Of a stretch of 24,370 nt of DNA, positions 1 to 6,837 are shown one piece after another. How positions within the stretch are numbered: the first letter of the stretch is position 1; each line of letters opens with the position of its first letter. A model generated the notes under the pieces. The model was not told where the DNA came from and searched no databases. It was given only the letters and a program-made list of their open reading frames with translations. The position numbers and the translations under genes were made by a program. Source of the stretch: SIG714 sp045629725 (GTDB lineage: Bacteria > Bacillota > Clostridia > Oscillospirales > CAG-272); NCBI GenBank assembly GCA_045629725.1, contig JAZQRT010000121.1:1-24370 (forward strand), given 5' to 3'.

Positions 1-82
1 CTCACTTTCTCCCGAAACCATTACTCTTTCAAACGGTATAAACGGCACGGATATTCCTTCTGTTGTAAAAATTCCATTTTAA
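1..82 (+). CDS. possible C-terminal tail of an upstream gene (partial)
   Basis: From base 2 a frame stays open for 26 codons and ends at TAA (80-82). Its last residues read DIPSVVKIPF. The codons resemble those of the neighbouring genes. It is too short to assign. It does not resemble the end of RecN, the gene usually found upstream of spoIVB. A second frame is also open here (to about 180), but its composition is implausible (clustered Cys, His and Arg). Reading this as a real gene end is inference. Confidence 0.35.
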   Translation, partial: SLSPETITLSNGINGTDIPSVVKIPF

Positions 83-175
83 TTTCTTTTCAAATTTTAC
101 ATATCATAAATCAAGCAACCCTGGGCAAATTAATTATCGGAGCAACACTCCGAAAAAAATGCCGGGGACAGATTT

Positions 176-1288
176 ATGTATAATATCAACACAATCAACA
201 AAAAAACAAGCAAGTATAGAAGCACTTGCAAAAAATATAATTTCTCCAAAGCTCTGCTTTCGCTCGTCCTCTCTGCTCTTTTCATATTCTCCTTTCTCAC
301 GCTGACACCCTTTGCTGAAAAGCCTGCTACCAACAGCTTCAACAAAGCCACTGAAGACCGTGTCATGCTTTATCCCGGCGGAATGCCTTTTGGGGTAAGA
401 TTCAACACGCGAGGGCTCATAGTTTCTGGAATTTCCCACGTGATGACGGAAAAAGGAAGCCTTTCACCTGCAGAAGATTCCGGACTGAGAACGGGCGATA
501 TCATAGACTCCGTTAATTCAAAAAAGGTCAATACTCCCGAGGAGCTGACACACGAAATAAAGGAAAGCGGCGGCAAAAAGATCGTCCTTTCAATACTTCG
601 TTGCGGAAAAAATAAAAACCTTGAGATCACTCCCGAAAAAAGCATCAGCGACGGCTCCTGGCGCATTGGGATATTTGTCCGAAATGAATGTGCCGGTATC
701 GGAACCGTCAGTTATATAGACCCCGAAAATCTGCACTTTGCAGGACTCGGTCACGGAATCTGCGATCAAGACTCGGGAGAACTAATTCCCTTTTTATCGG
801 GCAAGGCTACTGACGCTATAATAAGCGAGGTTGTAAAAGGGCTTCCCGGATTGCCGGGAGAACTGAGGGGGCATCTTTCGGGAAAATTTCGAGGAGAGCT
901 TTCCGCAAATCTCCACACGGGTATTTACGGAGTTCTCAATGAACTTCCCGATGAGCTTTATTACCCTGAGCCCATTCCTGTCGCTTTTAAAAACGAAGTA
1001 CACGAGGGCGATGCCGAAATACTCACCACTACCGATACAAACGAGATCTGCAAATACAAAATAAGCATTGAAAAAGTTGATCTTGATAATCCAAAATGCA
1101 AAAACTTTGCCATTAAGATCACAGACGAAAGCCTCATTGCAAAAACGGGAGGCATTGTTCAAGGAATGTCGGGCTCGCCTATCATTCAGGACGGCAAGCT
1201 TGTGGGAGCCGTCACCCACGTCCTTGTTGACGATCCCGCCTGCGGATATGGAATATTTATTGAAAATATGCTGAAAGAGGCAAGATAA
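176..1288 (+). CDS. spoIVB: SpoIVB serine peptidase (stage IV sporulation protein B)
   Basis: The product is a 370-residue protein of the S55 peptidase family. In Bacillus, SpoIVB is secreted from the forespore into the intermembrane space, where its PDZ domain and serine protease activity trigger processing of pro-sigma-K. Visible parts are a membrane or signal segment at about 25-46, the SpoIVB-type GGMPFGV motif at 68-74, a PDZ domain at about 75-155, and the peptidase domain to the end. The likely triad is His193 (GLGHGI), Asp317 (ITDESL) and Ser332 in GMSGSP (330-335). The 15-residue Asp-Ser spacing fits the family. The start is supported by GGGGA at 164-168, 7 nt before ATG. Length is slightly below the Bacillus protein (about 426). 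The usual neighbours recN and spo0A are not seen, since an XRE gene converges from the right. The assignment is secure. Confidence 0.95.
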   Translation: MYNINTINKKTSKYRSTCKKYNFSKALLSLVLSALFIFSFLTLTPFAEKPATNSFNKATEDRVMLYPGGMPFGVRFNTRGLIVSGISHVMTEKGSLSPAEDSGLRTGDIIDSVNSKKVNTPEELTHEIKESGGKKIVLSILRCGKNKNLEITPEKSISDGSWRIGIFVRNECAGIGTVSYIDPENLHFAGLGHGICDQDSGELIPFLSGKATDAIISEVVKGLPGLPGELRGHLSGKFRGELSANLHTGIYGVLNELPDELYYPEPIPVAFKNEVHEGDAEILTTTDTNEICKYKISIEKVDLDNPKCKNFAIKITDESLIAKTGGIVQGMSGSPIIQDGKLVGAVTHVLVDDPACGYGIFIENMLKEAR

Positions 1289-1338
1289 CGCTATTTTTTT
1301 GTAATTTTCCAATGTATCACCCATGAAACTTCAAAAAT

Positions 1339-1371
1339 ACACCCCCAAAGCATTGCCTTGGGGGTGTTCTT
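1339..1371. terminator. bidirectional hairpin terminator between spoIVB and an XRE gene
   Basis: A perfect 10-bp stem pairs ACACCCCCAA (1339-1348) with TTGGGGGTGT (1358-1367). On + it is followed by TCTTT; read on - it is followed by ATTTTTG. It lies between the 3' ends of two convergent genes, so it can serve both. Confidence 0.8.
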
Positions 1372-1380
1372 TGGGTGCTA

Positions 1381-1761
1381 TTATTTTTTCGCAATCAGTT
1401 CTGCCGCTTCCAGTATTTTACGGTATCTTTCATCGTTTTTAACAAGATCAAAGCCCTTCCAGTTTTGGTGCATGTTCATTACAGCCTTCAAAAAATCATG
1501 ATTATTGGTAAACATGTGCATGTAGTTTGAATATTCTTCCTTACCATTGGCAAGACGGTAAGTATACTTGTTTTTAAGAAGCTCATCAATGGTAATTTCG
1601 AATAAATTTGACAGTATCGGCAGCTGAGAAATGTCGGGGGCTGTTAAGTCGCGCTCCCACTGTGATACTGCATTTGATGTAATTCCAAGATGCTCCGCAA
1701 GCTGCTCCTGTGTCATGTCATGTTCACGGCGCATCCGTTTGATCGTTGATCCGATAGACAT
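1381..1761 (-). CDS. XRE-family HTH transcriptional regulator, 126 aa
   Basis: This is a small DNA-binding regulator. Residues about 5-60 form a Cro/C1-type helix-turn-helix, with MTQEQLAEHLGITSNAVSQW covering the turn and recognition helix. The remaining 65 residues are a short charged and aromatic C-terminal region (NYMHMFTNNHDFLKAVMNMH) that I do not recognise and that may be for dimerisation or sensing. The start is supported by TGGAGGA ending 9 nt before the ATG. The gene is alone, with its own extended -10 promoter (1808-1813) and a perfect 14-bp palindrome next to the predicted transcription start. This suggests autoregulation, which is inference. No cognate toxin or phage gene is adjacent, so its target is unknown. 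Confidence 0.9.
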   Translation of the reverse strand: MSIGSTIKRMRREHDMTQEQLAEHLGITSNAVSQWERDLTAPDISQLPILSNLFEITIDELLKNKYTYRLANGKEEYSNYMHMFTNNHDFLKAVMNMHQNWKGFDLVKNDERYRKILEAAELIAKK

Positions 1762-1786
1762 TTATCTGTCCTCCAAAAAAATTATT

Positions 1787-1813
1787 CAAAAGCGCTTTTG
1801 TGATTTTATTATA
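1787..1813 (-). promoter_or_regulatory. promoter and palindromic candidate operator of the 126-aa XRE gene
   Basis: On - an extended -10 (TG-T-TATAAT; hexamer at 1808-1813) is followed by the perfect palindrome CAAAAGCGCTTTTG (1787-1800), which begins about where transcription should start. No good -35 is visible, consistent with an extended -10 promoter. Binding by the downstream XRE protein is inferred. Confidence 0.6.
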
Positions 1814-1925
1814 ACATATTTTTCTTCAATTTCCACACAACAGATGCTTATTTTTTATGAAGTAATGCTTTATTTTTGAAGACTTAATTTCGTTACTTTG
1901 TCTTATTGATACACTAACCCTACAC

Positions 1926-1967
1926 AAAAGGCAATATCAAATCCTTTCGGAATGATATTGCCTTTTT
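1926..1967. terminator. hairpin terminator of the 272-aa XRE gene
   Basis: A perfect 14-bp stem pairs AAAAGGCAATATCA (1926-1939) with TGATATTGCCTTTT (1953-1966), and both strands have a T tract. It lies 16 nt beyond the stop codon of the gene at 1983-2801 on the - strand and upstream of the next - gene, so it insulates the two regulators. Confidence 0.85.
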
Positions 1968-1982
1968 ATAGTTTTAACTTAT

Positions 1983-2801
1983 TTACTTCCACAGTTTTTC
2001 GAAAGCATAATCATTGATGAGTGATGTATCGCGAACTACCTCATATGAATGAGTTTCCTGTATCAGCAGTTCAACCGCTTTAAACGCCGCAAGCACATAG
2101 TATGCGCGAGATTTTAAAAAGATATACTCCGTAACTTTTTCATCATTAACAAGTGTTTCCAGCAATTTAAGTGTCAATAATTTTTCCATTGCATCAAGGG
2201 CTTCTTCTTTACTCAAATTACATTTTGAAGAAATGTCCGATAGTAAGAAATCTTTGCACCAAGTGTGTTTTTCAACGAATGACTCATGGTACATATATGC
2301 AAGTACCGCTCTTACTTTACTGTCTGAAAGCTTTTTCATAGCAGATGCAATTTCATCCATATTGAAAATCCGTTCGCTTGACGGTGCTTTATAATTTGGG
2401 TCAATAAACGTTATGTTGTTAGAAATATATGCCACACCCGAATTATCCGATACACAAACAAGGGACCAAGGATCTTCCAACGTATCTGTATGGAACTGGG
2501 CTCCGGATTGCTCCTCAAAATATTCAATCAGCCGCTCCTTTGCCGCCTGCGGGAAATCATCCGCTCTTACCTTTTCATTCTTTTCGTCCTTTTTATCCGC
2601 GGCTTTTTCAATTCCGTAAAGCTCCTGAAGGGTGATTCCCAAAGCCTCGGCAAGGGGTGGAAGCATCATAACATCGGGCATTGATACTGCACCTTCCCAT
2701 TTTGACACAGCTTGATTGGTAACACCAAGTATCTCCCCGAGTTTTTCCTGAGTATAGCCCTTTTTCTTCCTGTATTTTGCGATGTTTTCAGATATCGTCA
2801 T
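1983..2801 (-). CDS. XRE-family HTH regulator with C-terminal winged-helix-like region, 272 aa
   Basis: The N-terminal domain (about 4-62) is a clear Cro/C1 helix-turn-helix with YTQEKLGEILGVTNQAVSKW. A charged Lys/Asp/Glu-rich linker follows (about 66-82). The C-terminal part (about 83-272) is acidic and helical, with a stretch (LLSDISSKCNLSKEEALDAMEKLLTL, residues about 187-212, read in two overlapping pieces) that looks like a small winged-helix fold. I do not recognise a ligand-binding family. The start has GAGAGGG upstream. It is transcribed alone, with a terminator downstream. Regulators of this layout are common in Clostridia and usually act locally, but no adjacent target is evident. 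Confidence 0.88.
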   Translation of the reverse strand: MTISENIAKYRKKKGYTQEKLGEILGVTNQAVSKWEGAVSMPDVMMLPPLAEALGITLQELYGIEKAADKKDEKNEKVRADDFPQAAKERLIEYFEEQSGAQFHTDTLEDPWSLVCVSDNSGVAYISNNITFIDPNYKAPSSERIFNMDEIASAMKKLSDSKVRAVLAYMYHESFVEKHTWCKDFLLSDISSKCNLSKEEALDAMEKLLTLKLLETLVNDEKVTEYIFLKSRAYYVLAAFKAVELLIQETHSYEVVRDTSLINDYAFEKLWK

Positions 2802-2825
2802 ATTTATCCCTCTCTTTCTGATTTG

Positions 2826-2854
2826 ATTGTATCACAGACAGGGAGAAAAATAAA
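2826..2854 (-). promoter_or_regulatory. probable sigma-A promoter of the 272-aa XRE gene
   Basis: On - an extended -10 (TG-A-TACAAT; hexamer 2826-2831) lies 17 nt downstream of a weak -35, TTTATT (2849-2854). The predicted leader is under 20 nt. Confidence 0.45.
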
Positions 2855-2915
2855 GATACCGTTTTTCTAATCGCAAATATTTTACACCCAAAAAATCGCC
2901 AAATAGTTGGAAAAA

Positions 2916-3974
2916 TTAATATATTATCTCCAATCCGTCCTTATCCGGCAGCGGAGGATATTCATCATCAAGGCTGTCGGAATACCAATATGCCACAGAT
3001 GAGATATCATCCTGAAGAGGCAAATACCTTCCCTCGCTTCTCCATCCAAGCGCTTGAATGGTAACTCGCAGATCCTTTTCAAAATACACGGGATCCGTAA
3101 TATGCCAACGGTATAAATTAAAATACCGCTGAGATTTAAAGGTATCATCTGTTTCCTCAACCTTTGAAAGACCTGCATAGGGAGTTGAATATTCTGTATA
3201 CTTACCCCCAAAGGTAAATCCATGTGAACCGCAAAAATAATCCTCCGTTCCCGTACCGCATACTGTAGGAAACTCGCGGTCTCCGTCGATATAGAACTTG
3301 ATCTCACCTTCGCCCCACCATCCGTTTGACTTGACACCCCAATACATATAAGTACCAACGTAATGCCCCGCACCTTTTATATTATCAAGTATAACATAGG
3401 GCTCTTTGTATGGAAGTGGATTTGTACGTCTGAATTGGGCATGAAAATACAGGCTTTCCTCGGGGATCTTCTTTTCCTCGCAGTCTATTTGATAAAATAC
3501 CAAGTTTTCCTTGGTCCCTATATTTTCAACCTCAATGCGAAATCCCTTAAAATAGGGCATCTCGAAATAACAATTAAGTCCTCTGTGAGGATTTACGCAT
3601 ATCGCAAGGCTTGAAATTGTATGGTGTCCTTTATATCCCGCATGGGCAAAAAAATCGGAAAGAGGTGCTTCGACTGCGGGATTTTTATGTCCGTCAAAAT
3701 ATATTCTGAAAATGAGGAGTCTGCCCTCCGTTGCCGTGTCCGCTATCCATATATGCTTGATCGCACCCTGTCCTTTGACGTCAGCAAGCACTCTTTTCTC
3801 TCCCGCCTTTACAACAAGGTATGGATTGACCTTCCAGCCCTGACCAAGATCTCTTGCAGCATCCGATGCAGAGCCTTCAAGTGCCATGCCTCCCTTTCCT
3901 TTTTCTCCCGTCAGATTCTCTGGAGATACAGAAAACGTACGGATATTCTTTTTCGTTGTAAGATTATTTAACAT
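2916..3974 (-). CDS. DUF2961 / GH172-family glycoside hydrolase
   Basis: This is a 352-residue member of DUF2961, now glycoside hydrolase family 172. Characterised GH172 enzymes act on alpha-D-fructofuranosides, including difructose dianhydrides, and on D-arabinofuranosides. The substrate here cannot be read from sequence. Family hallmarks visible are GKGGMALEGSASDAARDLG (27-45), KHIWI (73-77), IYFDG (91-95), GEGEIKFYIDGD (221-232) and GTGTEDYF (240-247). Glu224 and Glu244 are the best candidates for the catalytic pair, by position. No signal peptide is seen, so it is probably cytoplasmic, acting on imported oligosaccharide. The ATG at 3974 was chosen because GAGGTG (3982-3987) is correctly spaced before it; the in-frame TTG at 3989 lies inside that site. 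No sugar transporter or regulator adjoins it. Confidence 0.9.
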   Translation of the reverse strand: MLNNLTTKKNIRTFSVSPENLTGEKGKGGMALEGSASDAARDLGQGWKVNPYLVVKAGEKRVLADVKGQGAIKHIWIADTATEGRLLIFRIYFDGHKNPAVEAPLSDFFAHAGYKGHHTISSLAICVNPHRGLNCYFEMPYFKGFRIEVENIGTKENLVFYQIDCEEKKIPEESLYFHAQFRRTNPLPYKEPYVILDNIKGAGHYVGTYMYWGVKSNGWWGEGEIKFYIDGDREFPTVCGTGTEDYFCGSHGFTFGGKYTEYSTPYAGLSKVEETDDTFKSQRYFNLYRWHITDPVYFEKDLRVTIQALGWRSEGRYLPLQDDISSVAYWYSDSLDDEYPPLPDKDGLEIIY

Positions 3975-4020
3975 TTCTCTACACCTCAATTCCTTATGTT
4001 AAGTGTTTTTTTCTTTAATA

Positions 4021-4049
4021 ACTATAACATCTATTGCATATAATGTCAA
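4021..4049 (-). promoter_or_regulatory. near-consensus sigma-A promoter of the GH172 gene
   Basis: On -, TTGACA (4044-4049) and TATAGT (4021-4026) are separated by exactly 17 nt (4027-4043), giving a leader of about 40 nt to the ATG at 3974. This is a full -35 match and five of six bases in the -10. No operator dyad overlaps it. Confidence 0.85.
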
Positions 4050-4115
4050 TATACCCTGTTATTTTATTAATTTATGAAGGTTTTGGGATATATAATCGTC
4101 CCTTTTGAGTATCAA

Positions 4116-5663
4116 ATGAAGAAAACAGAAAAATTTCTCCTTGGCGGTGCACTTCTTTCCGCCACCTCGCTGCTTATACGCTTTGTGGGCATGACCTTTA
4201 ACGTTTACGTTACGAACAAGATCGGTTCTGCCGCCATGGGGCTTATTACACTCACCAACTCCGTTTATAATTTTGCCGTCACCTTTGCAACAAGCGGTAT
4301 AAAGCTTGCCTCCACCCGTCTTTGTGCCGAGGCGCTTGGCAGAAATTCACCAAAGGAGCTTCGCAGTGCCGTAAAAAAATCAATCCTTTACGCCGCATTT
4401 TTCGGAATTCTCGCCTGTGTCCTGCTCTTTTTCCTTGCAGAACCAATATCCCTTTATCTTCTTGATGACCGTCGGTGCATCAAATGCCTTAAAATACTCT
4501 CCCCTGCCTTGCCCTGTATTTCCATAGCCGCCGCACTGAACGGTTATTTCACCGCCGTTTCCCGCGTTTACAAAAACGCATCCGCTGTGATATTTGAACA
4601 GGGCGTCAAAATCTTCGTTACCGTAAATGCCTTAACACTACTTCTCCCCAAGGGAGTTGAATACTCCTGTATTGCCGTTATCTGCGGAAGCGCACTTGCA
4701 GAGGGAGTGTCCTTTTTCTACTTGTTTATACTCTATCTTCTCGACCTTCGCCGTCACGTCAGAAAAAACGGAGCAATTCCCAAAACTCAGACCGCCCGTC
4801 TTTTCGGTATAGCTCTGCCCGTTGCCGCTACAGCCTACGTCCGCTCGGGACTTCTCACCCTTGAGCATATGCTCATTCCCAAGGGACTTAAAAAATACGG
4901 CATGAGCCCCGAGGTCAGTCTTGCCGCCTACGGAACTCTGCAAGCCATGGCACTCCCCATCGTTCTTTTTCCGATGGCTATCCTTTCCTCCTTTACAGGT
5001 CTTATCGTTCCCGAAATATCCGAATCTGCCGCAAGGGAAGATCATGCGCACATCGACCGCTTAATTGTACGTACCCTTCGCACAACTCTTATCTTCGCCT
5101 CGGGGTGCGCCGTCATCATATTTTCCTTTTCCACAGATCTTGGCATGGTAATATATAACTCCCCCGACGCCGCCTTTTACATAAAGATCTTTTCGCTACT
5201 GATACCCGTTATGTATTTTGACTCCGCCGTGGACTGTCTTTTGCAAGGGCTTGGTTATCAGGTCTATTCCATGAAGGTCAATATCCTTGATGCCGCTCTT
5301 TCTGCCTTCCTTGTGTGGCTGATCCTTCCACATACGGGCATCGGCGGTTACGTTTTTATAGTATTCCTTGCAGAGATCCTTAATACAACTCTCAGCCTTT
5401 TGAAGCTCTTTTCCCGCAAAGTTCCGAAATTCAGTATTTTCAGTTCCCTTTTTATGCCGCTTTTGTGTGCCCTCGGCGCCGTATGTCTTGTACGCCTCAG
5501 CGTTATCTTCCTGCCCTTTTTACAGATCTTTTCTACCTTTGCCGTTGCCTTTAAGATAATTCTTTCCGCGATCATCTTCGTTATCTTTCTTTTCACCACC
5601 TTTACCGTAAAGCGTGAGGAGGTAACGGTGCTTTTTCAAAGAGGGAAGAAAGCAAAAGCATGA
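4116..5663 (+). CDS. spoVB: SpoVB-like oligosaccharide flippase (MATE/MOP superfamily)
   Basis: This is a polytopic membrane protein of about 515 residues, close to the usual SpoVB length. It has 12-14 hydrophobic segments and the family start KKTEKFLLGGALLSATSLLI. SpoVB and its relatives belong to the MOP exporter superfamily, whose members flip lipid-linked glycans. In Bacillus, SpoVB is needed for spore cortex peptidoglycan synthesis. The ATG at 4116 gives the typical N terminus. An upstream in-frame ATG at 4074 would add 14 residues, but neither start has a strong ribosome binding site. Naming it SpoVB rather than another MurJ/Wzx-type flippase is inference, supported by spoIVB and pdaA-type genes nearby. 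It diverges from the GH172 gene. Confidence 0.82.
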   Translation: MKKTEKFLLGGALLSATSLLIRFVGMTFNVYVTNKIGSAAMGLITLTNSVYNFAVTFATSGIKLASTRLCAEALGRNSPKELRSAVKKSILYAAFFGILACVLLFFLAEPISLYLLDDRRCIKCLKILSPALPCISIAAALNGYFTAVSRVYKNASAVIFEQGVKIFVTVNALTLLLPKGVEYSCIAVICGSALAEGVSFFYLFILYLLDLRRHVRKNGAIPKTQTARLFGIALPVAATAYVRSGLLTLEHMLIPKGLKKYGMSPEVSLAAYGTLQAMALPIVLFPMAILSSFTGLIVPEISESAAREDHAHIDRLIVRTLRTTLIFASGCAVIIFSFSTDLGMVIYNSPDAAFYIKIFSLLIPVMYFDSAVDCLLQGLGYQVYSMKVNILDAALSAFLVWLILPHTGIGGYVFIVFLAEILNTTLSLLKLFSRKVPKFSIFSSLFMPLLCALGAVCLVRLSVIFLPFLQIFSTFAVAFKIILSAIIFVIFLFTTFTVKREEVTVLFQRGKKAKA

Positions 5664-5710
5664 ATAATGTATAGAAAAATATGTATTATTTCTATTTTAA
5701 TACAAATACT

Positions 5711-5736
5711 ATAGCCGAAGCTTGATCTTCGGCTAT
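5711..5736 (+). terminator. perfect 10-bp hairpin in the spoVB-DUF421 gap (possible terminator or leader structure)
   Basis: ATAGCCGAAG (5711-5720) pairs perfectly with CTTCGGCTAT (5727-5736) around a 6-nt loop. No T tract follows, so a classic intrinsic terminator is not certain. It sits 12 nt upstream of the DUF421 ribosome binding site and may instead shape or protect that transcript's 5' end. Confidence 0.5.
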
Positions 5737-5757
5737 TGTCATACTCACGGAGGAAAT

Positions 5758-6426
5758 ATGTTTGCAACACTTATAAGGACGCTTATCGTTTACATTTTAT
5801 TGCTTACCTCTATGAGAATAACGGGAAAGCGCCAGCTTGGAGAGCTTCAGCTTTCCGAGCTGATCACGGCACTTCTCCTTTCGGAAATTTCAGTTATGCC
5901 CCTTTCTGACCTATCCATACCGCTCCTTTACGCGGTTTTACCCATTCTTCTTATTATCTGCCTTGAGATCGCCATTCCCTGTATTGCCAATTCTTCCCCC
6001 TTTTTCAGTAAGCTTCTTGAGGGACACCCAAATATTATTATTAAAAAAGGAGTTCTCATTCAAAAGGAGCTTGAAAAAGCAAGGATCGGTATGGACGAGC
6101 TTATATGTGAGCTAAGACTAAAGAACATTACCGATATCTCGGACGTGGAATATGCACTTCTTGAACAAAACGGGAAATTATCCGTCATTCCCAAGGAGAG
6201 TGCAAGGGGAATTACACTTGAGGATATGGGTATTGAACGCCCATCTCGCGGCTTTGCCCATCCCATCATTCTTTCGGGCGCAGTATCGGAATACAATCTC
6301 CGGCTTGTGGGCAAGGACATGGATTGGCTCGTAAAAAAGCTTGATGGCAAGCGCCCCGAGGACATTCTCCTTTTAACGGTCGATGACCTTGGGGACGTTC
6401 GTATCATTGAAAAAGAAAAGAGGTAA
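5758..6426 (+). CDS. DUF421 (YetF-like) membrane protein
   Basis: This 222-residue protein has three N-terminal membrane segments (about 5-21, 32-48 and 52-76), then a soluble cytoplasmic domain. Family marks are MRITGKRQLGELQ (19-31), the GHPNIIIKKG turn (about 89-98), DELICELRLKNI (about 114-125) and the SVIPKE strand after it. DUF421 proteins have no settled biochemical role; YetF and YrbG-type members are associated with spore-formers. GGAGGA (5749-5754) precisely precedes the ATG at 5758 and fixes the start; the upstream TTG at 5722 lies within the hairpin and is unlikely. DUF4363 follows after 3 nt, a pairing common in Clostridia, so the two probably form one complex. Confidence 0.9.
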   Translation: MFATLIRTLIVYILLLTSMRITGKRQLGELQLSELITALLLSEISVMPLSDLSIPLLYAVLPILLIICLEIAIPCIANSSPFFSKLLEGHPNIIIKKGVLIQKELEKARIGMDELICELRLKNITDISDVEYALLEQNGKLSVIPKESARGITLEDMGIERPSRGFAHPIILSGAVSEYNLRLVGKDMDWLVKKLDGKRPEDILLLTVDDLGDVRIIEKEKR

Positions 6427-6429
6427 ATC

Positions 6430-6801
6430 ATGAAACGCGCACTGATTTTATCTCTCATCGCTATTGTCCTGCTGATCGGACTTTCAGTCCTTCTCTGCCG
6501 TTTTGCCTCAAAAAAAGCAGGCTCCCTAATGGATATTGCTATCGGACTTCCCGAGAACATAAATGATGTCCCTCAAGGTGATATAAAGCAGCTCGTTGAT
6601 GAATGGGAGCAAAACAGAAAAATTCTTTCTCTGCTTATAAAAAAAGATTATATCATCAATGCCGACCTTGCTGTTCATACCCTTGAATCGACCTCGGTAT
6701 ATGGAACGGAGTGTGAATACCTCTGTTCAAAAAAAGCGCTTATCGTTTCTCTTGAAACCCTTTTAGCCTGTCTTGGGCTTTCGCCGCAGTCATATTTATA
6801 A
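6430..6801 (+). CDS. DUF4363-family membrane-anchored protein
   Basis: This 123-residue protein has one N-terminal membrane anchor (about 4-23) and a helical domain outside it. It is recognised chiefly by its place directly behind DUF421 and by the form of the family: a single anchor, then a helix containing W-E-x-N (VDEWEQNRKILSLLIKKD) and an alternating Leu/Glu C-terminal helix. AGAGGT lies before the ATG, and the gap to DUF421 is only 3 nt, so translation is likely coupled. Function is unknown. Given DUF421, a role at the spore or cell envelope is plausible but unproven. Confidence 0.75.
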   Translation: MKRALILSLIAIVLLIGLSVLLCRFASKKAGSLMDIAIGLPENINDVPQGDIKQLVDEWEQNRKILSLLIKKDYIINADLAVHTLESTSVYGTECEYLCSKKALIVSLETLLACLGLSPQSYL

Positions 6802-6837
6802 TATGAATATAAATTAATATAATTAAAGGAGCAAATC

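Noticed and set aside
138..152. Short hairpin CGGAG/CTCCG upstream of spoIVB
   Set aside because: Only 5 bp, with A run not T run after it on +; too weak to call a terminator.
83..175. Sigma-G type promoter before spoIVB
   Set aside because: Expected from Bacillus, but I could not find a convincing pair of elements in this AT-rich stretch.
794..1324. 176-codon open frame on - opposite spoIVB
   Set aside because: It lies opposite conserved SpoIVB peptidase sequence, has no family resemblance and no ribosome binding site; it is an antisense by-product of codon bias.
4039..4044. TATAAT on + as promoter for the flippase gene
   Set aside because: No acceptable -35 lies 16-18 nt upstream and no TG precedes it; the bases fall within the better-supported - strand promoter.
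4638..5051. 137-codon open frame on - inside the flippase gene
   Set aside because: Shadow of a membrane protein gene; its product is Gly/Lys-rich and without signals.
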